The position numbers were made by a program, and so were the translations under genes. This document shows positions 1 to 7,386 of a stretch of DNA of 64,000 nt, one piece after another (position 1 is the stretch's first letter; each line of letters starts with the position of its first letter). Source of the stretch: an uncultured Acidobacteriota bacterium (GTDB lineage Bacteria; Acidobacteriota; Terriglobia; Terriglobales; Acidobacteriaceae); NCBI GenBank assembly GCA_903873705.1, contig CAIQPK010000007.1, positions 19,158 to 83,157 on the forward strand, given 5' to 3'. A model generated the notes under the pieces. That model had not been told where the DNA came from. It saw nothing but the letters and a program-made list of their open reading frames with translations, and searched no databases.

Positions 1-272
1 AGTTTCTGCATGGCGAGCAGGGTAGTCCAATTGCCACAGCCCGGCAAGGCCAAACGTCTTCCACCGCCTTTCCACAGGGAGGTATCCAATCAGGCGCGGG
101 TACCCCTCAACGGAACAGAAATGCCCGCTCTCAAAGGAGTATCGTTGACCAGAAGAGCGGTGTTCCAGCCACAGACGACGCGGCCGCGAGCAAATTCAAG
201 CAGCATCGGTCAAGGCACGCCAGCACCGAGCAAAAGACCCCAGAACCAGGAACACGAAAGGAAACAGTGACT
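1..272. other. Gene-free left edge and bactofilin leader
   Basis: No convincing gene. An open frame from position 10 runs into the bactofilin start, but it has a low-complexity Pro/Arg/Gln-rich translation, no recognisable domain and no good ribosome binding site. The stretch probably carries the promoter and leader of the bactofilin gene. An AAAGGA Shine-Dalgarno-like motif lies at 257-262. Confidence 0.5.
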
Positions 273-794
273 ATGTGGAAACCCAATCAGCCCGCCGGCG
301 GAAGCTCGTCCACTCCGGAGCCAGTGCGTCCGGCAACACCTGCAGCGCCCGGCTACACCGGCGCAACCCCCGCCGCTAGTGGCGCCGCTGGTGCCGTACC
401 CGCCGGGGAACAGGCCACCATCGGCAAAAGCCTGGTCGTAAAGGGCGAGGTCTCCGGTTCCGAGTCCCTGTACATCGACGGCAAGGTGGAAGGCGCCATC
501 AATCTTCCCGGCAACCGCGTCACTGTCGGCCGCAACGGCCAGGTAGCCGCCAACATCATGGCCCGCGAAGTGGTCGTGCTGGGCAAGGTCCGCGGCAACG
601 TCCACGCCTCTGACCGCGTCGACATTCGCAGCGAAGGCTCGCTCACCGGCGACGTCATCGCTGCCCGCATCTCCATCGAAGACGGCGCCTTCTTCAAAGG
701 CGGCATCGACATCCGCAAACCCGGCGCCGAAGCCAAGCCCGGAACCCCCGGAGCGGCGGCGGCAGCCGAGCCCATTCCCGCAACCGAAAGCTAA
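273..794 (+). CDS. Bactofilin family polymer-forming protein
   Basis: Bactofilins (DUF583) self-assemble into cytoskeletal filaments that organise cell shape, envelope synthesis or surface appendages. About 45 Pro/Ala/Gly-rich residues come first. A right-handed beta-helix domain follows at roughly residues 48-148, with short beta repeats (ATIGKSLVVKGEVSG, then turns such as VEGAINLPGN and VRGNVHASDRVDI). A short Ala/Pro-rich tail ends the protein. The disordered-core-disordered layout and the length of about 173 residues are normal for the family. I chose the ATG at 273, ten bases after AAAGGA. An in-frame GTG at 267 is only four bases from that motif. A strong hairpin terminator follows. 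Confidence 0.9.
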   Translation: MWKPNQPAGGSSSTPEPVRPATPAAPGYTGATPAASGAAGAVPAGEQATIGKSLVVKGEVSGSESLYIDGKVEGAINLPGNRVTVGRNGQVAANIMAREVVVLGKVRGNVHASDRVDIRSEGSLTGDVIAARISIEDGAFFKGGIDIRKPGAEAKPGTPGAAAAAEPIPATES

Positions 795-812
795 ACTACT
801 CCGCCAACAGCA

Positions 813-845
813 CAAAGCCCCGGCGACATGCGCTCCGGGGCTTTG
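813..845. terminator. Bidirectional intrinsic terminator
   Basis: A perfect 11-bp stem (CAAAGCCCCGG at 813-823 and its complement at 835-845) encloses an 11-base loop. It lies between the end of the bactofilin gene and the convergent end of the GYF-domain gene. Only short T/A runs flank the stem, so it is terminator-like in both directions. Confidence 0.8.
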
Positions 846-860
846 CTGCGTCTGGAGCTG

Positions 861-1529
861 TTACAGATGCGCAGGCTGCGCAGCGGCACGCCGCAGCTCG
901 TTGATGCGATTGAAGTGGTACTGAAAATAGAGGCCGCCAAAAACCAGCGTCATGAACCAGGAGAGCGTTAGCCCAATCGGCTCCTCCCGCGAGAAGTGCG
1001 TGCGCAGTGTCCGGCGCATCGAGAAGCGCGCCAGGATGCGCATGAAAAATGTTGCCACACCAATCACCGTCGCATGGGTCGAAACCAGACGCGGCATACC
1101 GGAGAAGTCGTGCACCACGAAGGAGTACAGCGACGGAGAATTCACGATGAACAACAACGCCGCAACGCAGAAGTAAAGCAGCGCCCTGCTCTCGGGTTCA
1201 ACACGTCTCAGCCAGAAGCCTTCGTAAATGTCCCACATGACGAAGAAAGAGCCCAGCGTAATGCACTCCAGCACCAACGCCATGACCCACGGAATATCTG
1301 GCGGCGCCGGTAGATCCAGCCGCAACCCCGCAGGATCCAGCGGCGGGCTCTTCGACTTCTTCGCCTTCTTCTGCTTGGGCAGCAGCTTGCTCAGCGGCAC
1401 CCACTTCGTCATGCCGTCCGTGCACGCCAGGTCCGTCTCTACCAGATAGCCGCTGCTAAGGTACGTGCGCACCTCTGCTTCGGTATAAGGACCGTACGTC
1501 TGACCTTCGCGGGCAATGCGATATTCCAT
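861..1529 (-). CDS. GYF-domain-containing membrane protein
   Basis: The first ~50 residues match the bacterial GYF_2 type: MEYRIAREGQTYGPYTEAEV, then the conserved 'lvetDLACTDGMTKWVPLSKLL' pattern. This small domain is thought to bind proline-rich peptides. A Lys-rich linker (KQKKAKKSKS) leads into about four predicted membrane segments between residues ~80 and 210 (for example WVMALVLECITLGSFFVMW and LTLSWFMTLVFGGLYF). The membrane part resembles proteins in which a GYF_2 head precedes a DUF4234-like integral domain. The function is unknown. ATG at 1529 has GGGAAG just upstream. It converges with the bactofilin gene. Confidence 0.75.
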   Translation of the reverse strand: MEYRIAREGQTYGPYTEAEVRTYLSSGYLVETDLACTDGMTKWVPLSKLLPKQKKAKKSKSPPLDPAGLRLDLPAPPDIPWVMALVLECITLGSFFVMWDIYEGFWLRRVEPESRALLYFCVAALLFIVNSPSLYSFVVHDFSGMPRLVSTHATVIGVATFFMRILARFSMRRTLRTHFSREEPIGLTLSWFMTLVFGGLYFQYHFNRINELRRAAAQPAHL

Positions 1530-1581
1530 GGACTTCCCTGAACTGAGAGCGTTAGGGAAATCCTATCGCACTGCACCCGCT

Positions 1582-2028
1582 TTAGGATTTAGCGGCAGCT
1601 TCCAGCACAGCGACATCAAGCTTGATCATGCTCATCATCGCCTTCATCGATGCCGGGTGGCTCACCAGTTCCGCGATGTTCTCCGGCACCACCTGCCAGC
1701 ACAGCCCGAACTTGTCCTTGATCCAGCCGCAGGCCAGCGGCGTCCCTTCCAGCTTCTCCCAGTAGTCATCAATCTCGGCCTGATCCCGGCAGGCAAGCGA
1801 GAACGAAAACGCTTCGGTCAGCTTTTGCGACGGGCCGCCGTTCATGAACGTCATTTCCTGGCCCGCAAGCTCGATCGAAATCGTCAGCAGCGACCCTTCC
1901 GGAGCCTGTCCACCAGGCCCCCAGCGCAGCTCATCCGTCTTTTTCGCATCAGGGAAAATTGAAAAGTAGAAGTTGGCTGCATCTTCCGCTTCGTTGTTGA
2001 ACCAGAGAAAGGGAGTGATCTTGTTCAT
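1582..2028 (-). CDS. VOC family protein (PhnB-like)
   Basis: A small metalloenzyme-fold protein of the vicinal-oxygen-chelate superfamily, in the group often labelled PhnB or '3-demethylubiquinone-9 3-methyltransferase domain'. The family start MNKITPFLWFNNEAEDAANFY is clear. It is followed by 'FSIFPDAKKTDELRWGPGG', 'GSLLTISIELAGQEMTFMNGGP' and 'GWIKDKFGLCWQVVP', all typical of this group. The 148-residue length is normal. The ATG at 2028 is chosen because GAGGAA precedes it by a few bases; the longer open frame lacks family similarity. The substrate cannot be read from sequence. It lies 19 bp downstream of the YcxB-like gene, so the two are probably co-transcribed. Confidence 0.85.
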   Translation of the reverse strand: MNKITPFLWFNNEAEDAANFYFSIFPDAKKTDELRWGPGGQAPEGSLLTISIELAGQEMTFMNGGPSQKLTEAFSFSLACRDQAEIDDYWEKLEGTPLACGWIKDKFGLCWQVVPENIAELVSHPASMKAMMSMIKLDVAVLEAAAKS

Positions 2029-2047
2029 GGCATTCCTCGTTGGAAAG

Positions 2048-2527
2048 TTATGTGTTTTTGACACGCGCCACAAGCAGACGCCGCAACTCATCCGCCTGCT
2101 CAGAACTTAGGACGCGCTTCGGGATAAACTGCGCTGCACCCTTTTGTACAAATAAAAGAAACAGCTTCGGCGTTTCCCGATAGCGAAGGAACGCCTCCCA
2201 CTTGACGTCGGCGCTGCTCACGTTAGTGTCCACATGCACGCCGGCAGCGCCGAACGTCCACGTCATCTCACGCAGGATCATACGCCGAGCCCGATAGTAT
2301 GGGCCTCCCCAGGCGAGCAGTAAAAAGATGACTCCGCAAAAAGTAATGGGTGTCATGACAGCGATCCGCTGCGCTCCGGAACCGTGAAGCAACTCGTCGA
2401 AATTCGACCATGCCGAAAACACCAGCAAGGCCGCCCATAAGCAAAAAAGAAACCAGCGCGTCTTCCCGCTCATGGCAATATTGGCATCCACGAAGTCGCG
2501 GCGCGTGATCTGGTAAGACACAGTCAT
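2048..2527 (-). CDS. YcxB-like membrane protein
   Basis: 159 residues with two predicted transmembrane helices near residues 25-42 and 57-73. A soluble C-terminal domain follows with the pattern WTFGAAGVHVDTNVSSADVKWEAFLRYRETPKLFLLFVQKGAAQFIPKR (quoted only as a region, residues ~89-138). This matches the YcxB-like C-terminal domain: a beta strand, then 'W..f.r..e....flly......f.iPkr'. The role is unknown. It is the first gene of a two-gene unit with the VOC protein. Confidence 0.7.
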   Translation of the reverse strand: MTVSYQITRRDFVDANIAMSGKTRWFLFCLWAALLVFSAWSNFDELLHGSGAQRIAVMTPITFCGVIFLLLAWGGPYYRARRMILREMTWTFGAAGVHVDTNVSSADVKWEAFLRYRETPKLFLLFVQKGAAQFIPKRVLSSEQADELRRLLVARVKNT

Positions 2528-2683
2528 GCCGACATATTATCCGAGATGAGCTATCCCACACGCGACGCCGCCGGCTTGATCTTTCCGAACGGCACACACG
2601 CAGAAACACAGAAGCCCGGCGGTTACCGGGCGGCTGGTCGTTCTCGTCACCGGTGGTTGACCGGCGGTGCCTGGGGTGGGCGA

Positions 2684-3775
2684 TCAATGCTTCCGGAAGT
2701 CGATAACCACGCGCGCGGCGACATCGCCATGATGAAGGCGTGCAAAGACATCGTTAATGGCCGAGAGCGGCTGGAGTTCGATATCGGCCTTGACCTTGCC
2801 GTCGACCGCGAACTGCAGCGCTTCCGCCATGTCCTTGCGCGTGCCGACAAACGACCCACGCACCGTGATGCAGTTTGCCACCACGTCGAACAGCGGAAAC
2901 GGAAAGTCCCCCGCAGGCAGCCCGACCAACACGCAGGTGCCATGCTTGCGCACCATCGCCACACCCTGTTTGAACGCAATGAGCGATGGCGCGGTAATGA
3001 GCACGCCATGCGTCCCGCCGCCAGTCCCAGCCTTTACCGCCGCACCTGCGTCGGGGACCGTGCGTGCGTTCACGACCAGCTCCGCACCCAGCGCGGTAGC
3101 GTGCGCCAGCTTCGCGTCGTCGATATCCACCGCGCAGACACGCAGCCCCATCGCGATCGCATACTGAATGGCAAGATGCCCCAGTCCGCCACAACCGGAA
3201 ATCGTGACCCACTCCCCAGGACGCGCGCCGGTCTCCTTCAACCCCTTGTAGGTGGTAACGCCTGCGCAGATAAGCGGCGCCGCCTCATCCGGTCGGAGCC
3301 CTGCCGGAATATGCGCCACGTACTTCGGATCAGCCAGCACGTACTCAGCGAAACCGCCGTTACGCGTATACCCACCGAACTGCGCGCCCGGACATACCGT
3401 CTCCCACGCACTCAGGCAATACTCGCAATGCCCGCACGCGGAGTAGAGCCAGGGCACACCGACACGGTCACCCACCTTCACAAGGCTGACGCCCGCGCCC
3501 ACCTCGGTCACCATACCGATGGCCTCGTGGCCGGGAATGAATGGCGGCACGGGCTTCAGCGGCCAGTCCCCATCCGCGGCGTGAAGGTCGGTGTGGCACA
3601 CCCCGCAGGCTTCCGTCTTAATCAGGATCTGGCCCGGTCCAACAGTGGGAATTTCTACCTCCCGCAGCACCAGCGGATGTCCGAACGCTTCGACCACAGC
3701 GGCATGCATGGTGCGCTTGAAGCGCGATGGGTTGGGAGTTGCGACGACGGTGGGATCGAATGTGAGCGCAGCCAT
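2684..3775 (-). CDS. adhP: Zinc-dependent alcohol dehydrogenase (AdhP-like)
   Basis: Medium-chain dehydrogenase/reductase that interconverts primary alcohols and aldehydes with NAD(H). Catalytic zinc ligands C57 and H83, with the adjacent E84, sit in GVCHTDLH and PGHEAIG. The structural zinc is held by C114, C117, C120 and C128. The Rossmann motif GCGGLGHLAIQYA is near residue 194, and 'DIDDAKLAHATALGAE' carries the NAD-selecting acidic residue. The whole resembles propanol-preferring AdhP enzymes, with about 20 extra N-terminal residues. GGAGG lies 7 bases before the ATG at 3775, which supports the longer start over the internal Met23. It has no obvious operon partner. Confidence 0.88.
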   Translation of the reverse strand: MAALTFDPTVVATPNPSRFKRTMHAAVVEAFGHPLVLREVEIPTVGPGQILIKTEACGVCHTDLHAADGDWPLKPVPPFIPGHEAIGMVTEVGAGVSLVKVGDRVGVPWLYSACGHCEYCLSAWETVCPGAQFGGYTRNGGFAEYVLADPKYVAHIPAGLRPDEAAPLICAGVTTYKGLKETGARPGEWVTISGCGGLGHLAIQYAIAMGLRVCAVDIDDAKLAHATALGAELVVNARTVPDAGAAVKAGTGGGTHGVLITAPSLIAFKQGVAMVRKHGTCVLVGLPAGDFPFPLFDVVANCITVRGSFVGTRKDMAEALQFAVDGKVKADIELQPLSAINDVFARLHHGDVAARVVIDFRKH

Positions 3776-3900
3776 GGTGGAACCTCCCGAATCAACGGCT
3801 AGAGTTGCCGCGAATCACGATGCAGGATGAGCCTAGGCCCGCGCCCTGAGCGTTGGCTGTGATGCCAAGCACGGTTGTTGTGTGCTGTTTTGCTCGTGGA

Positions 3901-4527
3901 TTAGTGAACGAGCGCGCCGGAAATGTCTTCCGGCCCCGGCAAATTGCCGCCAGCGTGACGAAGCCATCCCAGCGAAATTGCCTCGACGACCTGCAGGTCC
4001 GTGACTTCGAACCCGAGCCGTGCGGCTTCCGGTGAGAGAGCATCGAGTAAAGCAGTGGCAAAGCTGCTGGGCGCCAGGACGATGTTGGCGCTCGCGTGCT
4101 GTCGCGCGGTAACAATCAGCGCGCGACGAACCTGCACAAAAAGCGCATCGTTCGCGTTGGTGCTCCGGGTGTAGTAGACCCCCGCGTCCGCAATGCGGTA
4201 TTCCACGGTCAGGCTGACGCGGACGATGCCATTATCAGCGCCGATCACCTCCACGCCGGCCAGCTGTATCGGTCGTACCCGCATGTCGCAGAGGATGATG
4301 TGCTGCTTCGGCCGCACCCAAGCCGTGCCCGGTTCCGCGATGCGAACGATTCGATCCCCTTCAACGATGACGCCACGTTGATTGGGCAGGACCATCTCGC
4401 GTTTCGGAATCAGGAATCGACCGCTGAGGAAGCGATAAACCACCCCCGCAACCATGACCAGCAAGCCCACTTCAACAGCCACGCCGGCAACAATTTCCGA
4501 GACCGATTCCAGGAGCACCATAGCCAT
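3901..4527 (-). CDS. SPFH/Band-7 domain protein
   Basis: One N-terminal membrane helix (about residues 10-33) is followed by an SPFH-type domain. Characteristic pieces are 'VLPNQRGVIVEGDRIVRIAEPGTAW', 'VRVSLTVEYRIADAGVYYTR' and 'LGFEVTDLQVVEAI'. Slipins and stomatins organise membrane microdomains and bind membrane proteases. The protein ends soon after the SPFH core at 208 residues, without the C-terminal coiled coil usual in slipins, and there is no neighbouring nfeD protease gene. It starts 23 bp after the stop of the upstream GH13 gene, so the two may be co-transcribed. Confidence 0.75.
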   Translation of the reverse strand: MAMVLLESVSEIVAGVAVEVGLLVMVAGVVYRFLSGRFLIPKREMVLPNQRGVIVEGDRIVRIAEPGTAWVRPKQHIILCDMRVRPIQLAGVEVIGADNGIVRVSLTVEYRIADAGVYYTRSTNANDALFVQVRRALIVTARQHASANIVLAPSSFATALLDALSPEAARLGFEVTDLQVVEAISLGWLRHAGGNLPGPEDISGALVH

Positions 4528-4550
4528 GCTGAAAGTCTACTAGGGACGCC

Positions 4551-6206
4551 TCATCCTAACGCGATCAGAATGCCCTCGTTGCCTTCCACCATCTGCTCGG
4601 ATTCCGTCGTCGCACCGGCTCCATCCAGGATCGTCGTCAGCAGCACGGTGCCGCGCGGCACATACGTCGTCACCGGCTCGTCGCCAAAATTCAACAGCAC
4701 CAGGAAATCCGTGGAGTGACCATCCTCCAGCGCAACCCGGCGATAACGCAGCAGCGTTCCCTCAACCGTCACGTCGGCGATCTCGCCCGCATGCAACGTG
4801 TCATGCTGCCGCCGCAGATGCAGCAGTGTGCGATACAGCGTGAACAGCGAGCGCGAGTCTTTCGCCTGCGTCGCCGCATTCAGCGTCGCATAGCTGTCCA
4901 GCATCGGCAGCCACGGCTCGGACTCCGGTGGCGTGAACCCTGCGTGCGGTGCATCCACCCACAGCATCGGCGACCGCTCCGGGTCGCGTCCTCGTCCCTT
5001 GCCCGGCTCATTCTTCTCGGCAGGATCCTGCACCTGCTCGGGCGCAATCGGTACATCCGTCATACCCAGCTCATCGCCGTAATAGAGCGTTGGCGTTCCA
5101 CGCAGCGTCAGCAGCAGCATCGCCGCCACGCGCGCCTGCGCCGCGCCTACACGCGTAGCCAGCCGCGACTGATCATGATTCCCCAGCACATAATTCGGCC
5201 ACGCTCCCGCGGGCAGCAGTCGCTCGTACTCCTGCACAATCCCGGCCACAGCAGACGCCTCCCAGTGCGTCTGGATCAGGTGAAAATTAAACGGTAGATG
5301 CGCTCCACTCAACTGCGGCACAGCCTCATCCGTCTTCGTTCCAGGTCCGTAATAACGCACCAACTCCGGCAGCGGCAGGTAGATTTCCCCAATCAGCACC
5401 CGGCCTCCAGCATAGCCATCCATCATCGTCCGCATCTCGCGCACAATGTCATGCGTCTCCGGCCGGTCAGACGTAAACTTCGGAACCACGCTGGCATGAT
5501 CCTGCCAGCTGGGGTTCCAATCCGGGTTGCGCGGATTGCTGCGGAAATCCGCGTCCTTGATCAGCAGCCACAACACATCCATGCGAAAACCATCGACGCC
5601 ACGATCCAGCCAGAACCGCATCGCCGCATACATCGCCGCGCGCACATCCGGATTGCGCCAGTTCAAATCAGGCTGCTGCTTCAGAAACGAGTGCAGATAG
5701 AATTGCTCAGTCGCTTCATCCCACGTCCACGCCGAGCCACCGAAGTGCGACATCCAGTTGTTCGGCACGCGCTCACGGGCCGGGTGCCAGTCGTCCCCCG
5801 GAGGCGCAGGGTTGTGCCACAGGTACCAGTCGCGCTTGCGATTGCTCCGCGACGAACGCGACTCCAAGAACCACGGATGCTGGTCCGAAGTGTGGTTCGG
5901 CACAAAATCGAGAATGAGCTTGAGCCCGCGTTGGTGCGCCGCAGCGATCAACTCATCAAAATCAGCGAGCGAGCCGAACAACGGATCGACATCCGTGTAG
6001 TCAGCCACGTCATACCCGAAGTCCGCCATCGGCGACGGATAGAACGGCGAAATCCACACCGCATCAACACCCAGCGTGACGAGGTAGTCGAGCCGCGCCG
6101 TAATCCCCCGCAGATCGCCCACACCATCGCCGTTTGTGTCTTGAAAGCTACGCGGATAAACCTGGTAGATAACGCCGGTCTGCCACCACAGTGGAGCATT
6201 TGCCAT
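4551..6206 (-). CDS. GH13 alpha-glucosidase / alpha-amylase family enzyme
   Basis: Cytoplasmic retaining glycoside hydrolase of family 13, oligo-1,6-glucosidase/alpha-glucosidase type. The start WWQTGVIYQVYPRSFQDTNGDG is diagnostic. Conserved regions are DFVPNHTS (~residue 100), the nucleophile D210 in GFRMDVLW, the acid/base E274 in IGEIY, and D345 in LGNHDQSR. A C-terminal beta domain follows. The length of 551 residues is normal and there is no signal peptide. Likely substrates are maltose-type oligosaccharides or trehalose/sucrose-type disaccharides, which the sequence alone does not resolve. The SPFH gene follows on the same strand. Confidence 0.9.
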   Translation of the reverse strand: MANAPLWWQTGVIYQVYPRSFQDTNGDGVGDLRGITARLDYLVTLGVDAVWISPFYPSPMADFGYDVADYTDVDPLFGSLADFDELIAAAHQRGLKLILDFVPNHTSDQHPWFLESRSSRSNRKRDWYLWHNPAPPGDDWHPARERVPNNWMSHFGGSAWTWDEATEQFYLHSFLKQQPDLNWRNPDVRAAMYAAMRFWLDRGVDGFRMDVLWLLIKDADFRSNPRNPDWNPSWQDHASVVPKFTSDRPETHDIVREMRTMMDGYAGGRVLIGEIYLPLPELVRYYGPGTKTDEAVPQLSGAHLPFNFHLIQTHWEASAVAGIVQEYERLLPAGAWPNYVLGNHDQSRLATRVGAAQARVAAMLLLTLRGTPTLYYGDELGMTDVPIAPEQVQDPAEKNEPGKGRGRDPERSPMLWVDAPHAGFTPPESEPWLPMLDSYATLNAATQAKDSRSLFTLYRTLLHLRRQHDTLHAGEIADVTVEGTLLRYRRVALEDGHSTDFLVLLNFGDEPVTTYVPRGTVLLTTILDGAGATTESEQMVEGNEGILIALG

Positions 6207-6253
6207 AGGGATAGCATCCTACCGCAAACCCTCTGCAGGCGTAGCATAAAGCC

Positions 6254-6871
6254 ATGGCAACGCCCACCCTCGACGACCTGCTTTTTGACGCCGAAGCCGC
6301 CCACGGACACCTCTGCGCCGGCCAGATTCTCGGCGTGCGCATGGCCATGCTGGCGCTCGCCAGACTCGGCATCGGCGACCCCCGCGGCCAGCAGAGCCCC
6401 GACCGCAAACGCCTTGTCACCTTCGTCGAAATCGACCGTTGCGCCACCGATGCCATAGCCGTCGTCACCGGATGCCGTGTGGGCAAGCGCGCCCTCAAGC
6501 TGCGCGACTGGGGAAAGATGGCCGCCACCTTCATCGACCTGCAAGCCGCGCTCGGCGATGACCGCTACAAGGGCCTCCGCGTCGTCGCCCGTGAAGATTC
6601 CCGCGAACGCGCCGCCGAGCTCTATCCCGAACTCGAAAAACATGCGCAGCAAATGAAGGCCTACCGTGACCTGCCCGACGACGCGCTCTTCGACCAGCAG
6701 TGGGTCAGCGTCGCGCTGCCGCGCAGCGAGTTTCCCGGCTACAAGGGTCAGCGACTCGCCTGCGCCCACTGCGGCGAAGGAGTCAGCTACGACCGCTTCA
6801 TCGAACAAGCCGGCGAGCGTCTCTGCTTGGCCTGCGCCAACCCCGCCAGCCGCTACTACCAGCCCTTGTAA
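6254..6871 (+). CDS. FmdE family protein with C-terminal zinc finger
   Basis: FmdE (PF02663) was named from the molybdenum formylmethanofuran dehydrogenase operon, but it is widespread in non-methanogens, where its role is unclear. Hallmarks are HGHLCAGQILGVRMA (residues 17-31), with the conserved His/Cys pair H17/C21, 'VEIDRCATDAIAVVTGC' (~58-74) and 'WGKMAAT'. A C-terminal treble-clef-like zinc finger is formed by C170/C173 and C191/C194. The family is often tied to molybdopterin or formate metabolism, but no such genes are nearby. It is transcribed away from the GH13 gene. Confidence 0.88.
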   Translation: MATPTLDDLLFDAEAAHGHLCAGQILGVRMAMLALARLGIGDPRGQQSPDRKRLVTFVEIDRCATDAIAVVTGCRVGKRALKLRDWGKMAATFIDLQAALGDDRYKGLRVVAREDSRERAAELYPELEKHAQQMKAYRDLPDDALFDQQWVSVALPRSEFPGYKGQRLACAHCGEGVSYDRFIEQAGERLCLACANPASRYYQPL

Positions 6872-6890
6872 CCCGTGCAAAAACATCGAA

Positions 6891-6910
6891 GCCGGCGCTT
6901 GCACGCCGGC
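6891..6910. terminator. Hairpin between convergent genes
   Basis: A 7-bp GC stem (GCCGGCG at 6891-6897, CGCCGGC at 6904-6910) with a six-base loop lies between the fmdE-like gene and the convergent small secreted protein gene. There is no T-tract, so termination is inferred from position. Confidence 0.45.
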
Positions 6911-6935
6911 CTCGGGAACATCGGTTGAGCTTCAA

Positions 6936-7271
6936 TTAGCGATGGTCGAACCGGTCGTGGTCGAAGCGGTCACGATCGTGGAAGCGGCGTTCACGCTCAA
7001 AGCGCTCACGGCGCAGGAACTCCTGGCGACGCAGCCATTGCTGGTGCTCCTCGAACTGGCGACGATCATAGTAGCCGTATCCGGGAGCAACATACACCGG
7101 CGCAGGAGCCACATAGCGCGGTCCGCCAAACTGTACCCCGACGGAGAAATGCTGGGCCTGGGCCGCGGGCGTCCCGGCGAGGGCTGCGCCTGCCAACGTG
7201 GCGGCGGCAAGAACTTTGAGTGCGCTGGACTTCACTGATGTAAGCTTCGCAGTTACATTCGATAGCTTCAT
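6936..7271 (-). CDS. Small secreted Arg/Asp/Phe-rich protein
   Basis: 111 residues. A classic signal peptide has a lysine-containing start, the hydrophobic stretch VLAAATLAGAALAG and cleavage near AAQA-QH (residues ~38-40). The mature part opens with a Tyr/Pro/Val segment (GVQFGGPRYVAPAPVYVAPG). It ends in a highly charged segment of repeated R/F/E/D, finishing DRFDHDRFDHR. The Tyr/Pro part resembles short acidobacterial and proteobacterial periplasmic proteins of unknown role. The charged repeat may bind metal or polymer, which is inference. It is a stand-alone gene. Confidence 0.7.
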   Translation of the reverse strand: MKLSNVTAKLTSVKSSALKVLAAATLAGAALAGTPAAQAQHFSVGVQFGGPRYVAPAPVYVAPGYGYYDRRQFEEHQQWLRRQEFLRRERFERERRFHDRDRFDHDRFDHR

Positions 7272-7386
7272 GACGTGCCTCCTGTGTTGCTTCTTAATGG
7301 CTGCCTATTTCTAAGCACAGTGAAGTAAACGCGAGTTCACGCAAAGCGTTGCGCGCAACTATTTCCTGCCACCGGGTTGCTGGAAA

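Noticed and set aside
10..270. 86-codon open frame at the left edge
   Set aside because: Low-complexity translation, no ribosome site, and overlap with the bactofilin start; better explained as leader sequence.
2546..3802. 418-codon open frame opposite the alcohol dehydrogenase
   Set aside because: Antisense to a gene with all zinc ligands and GGAGG upstream; the translation has no recognisable fold.
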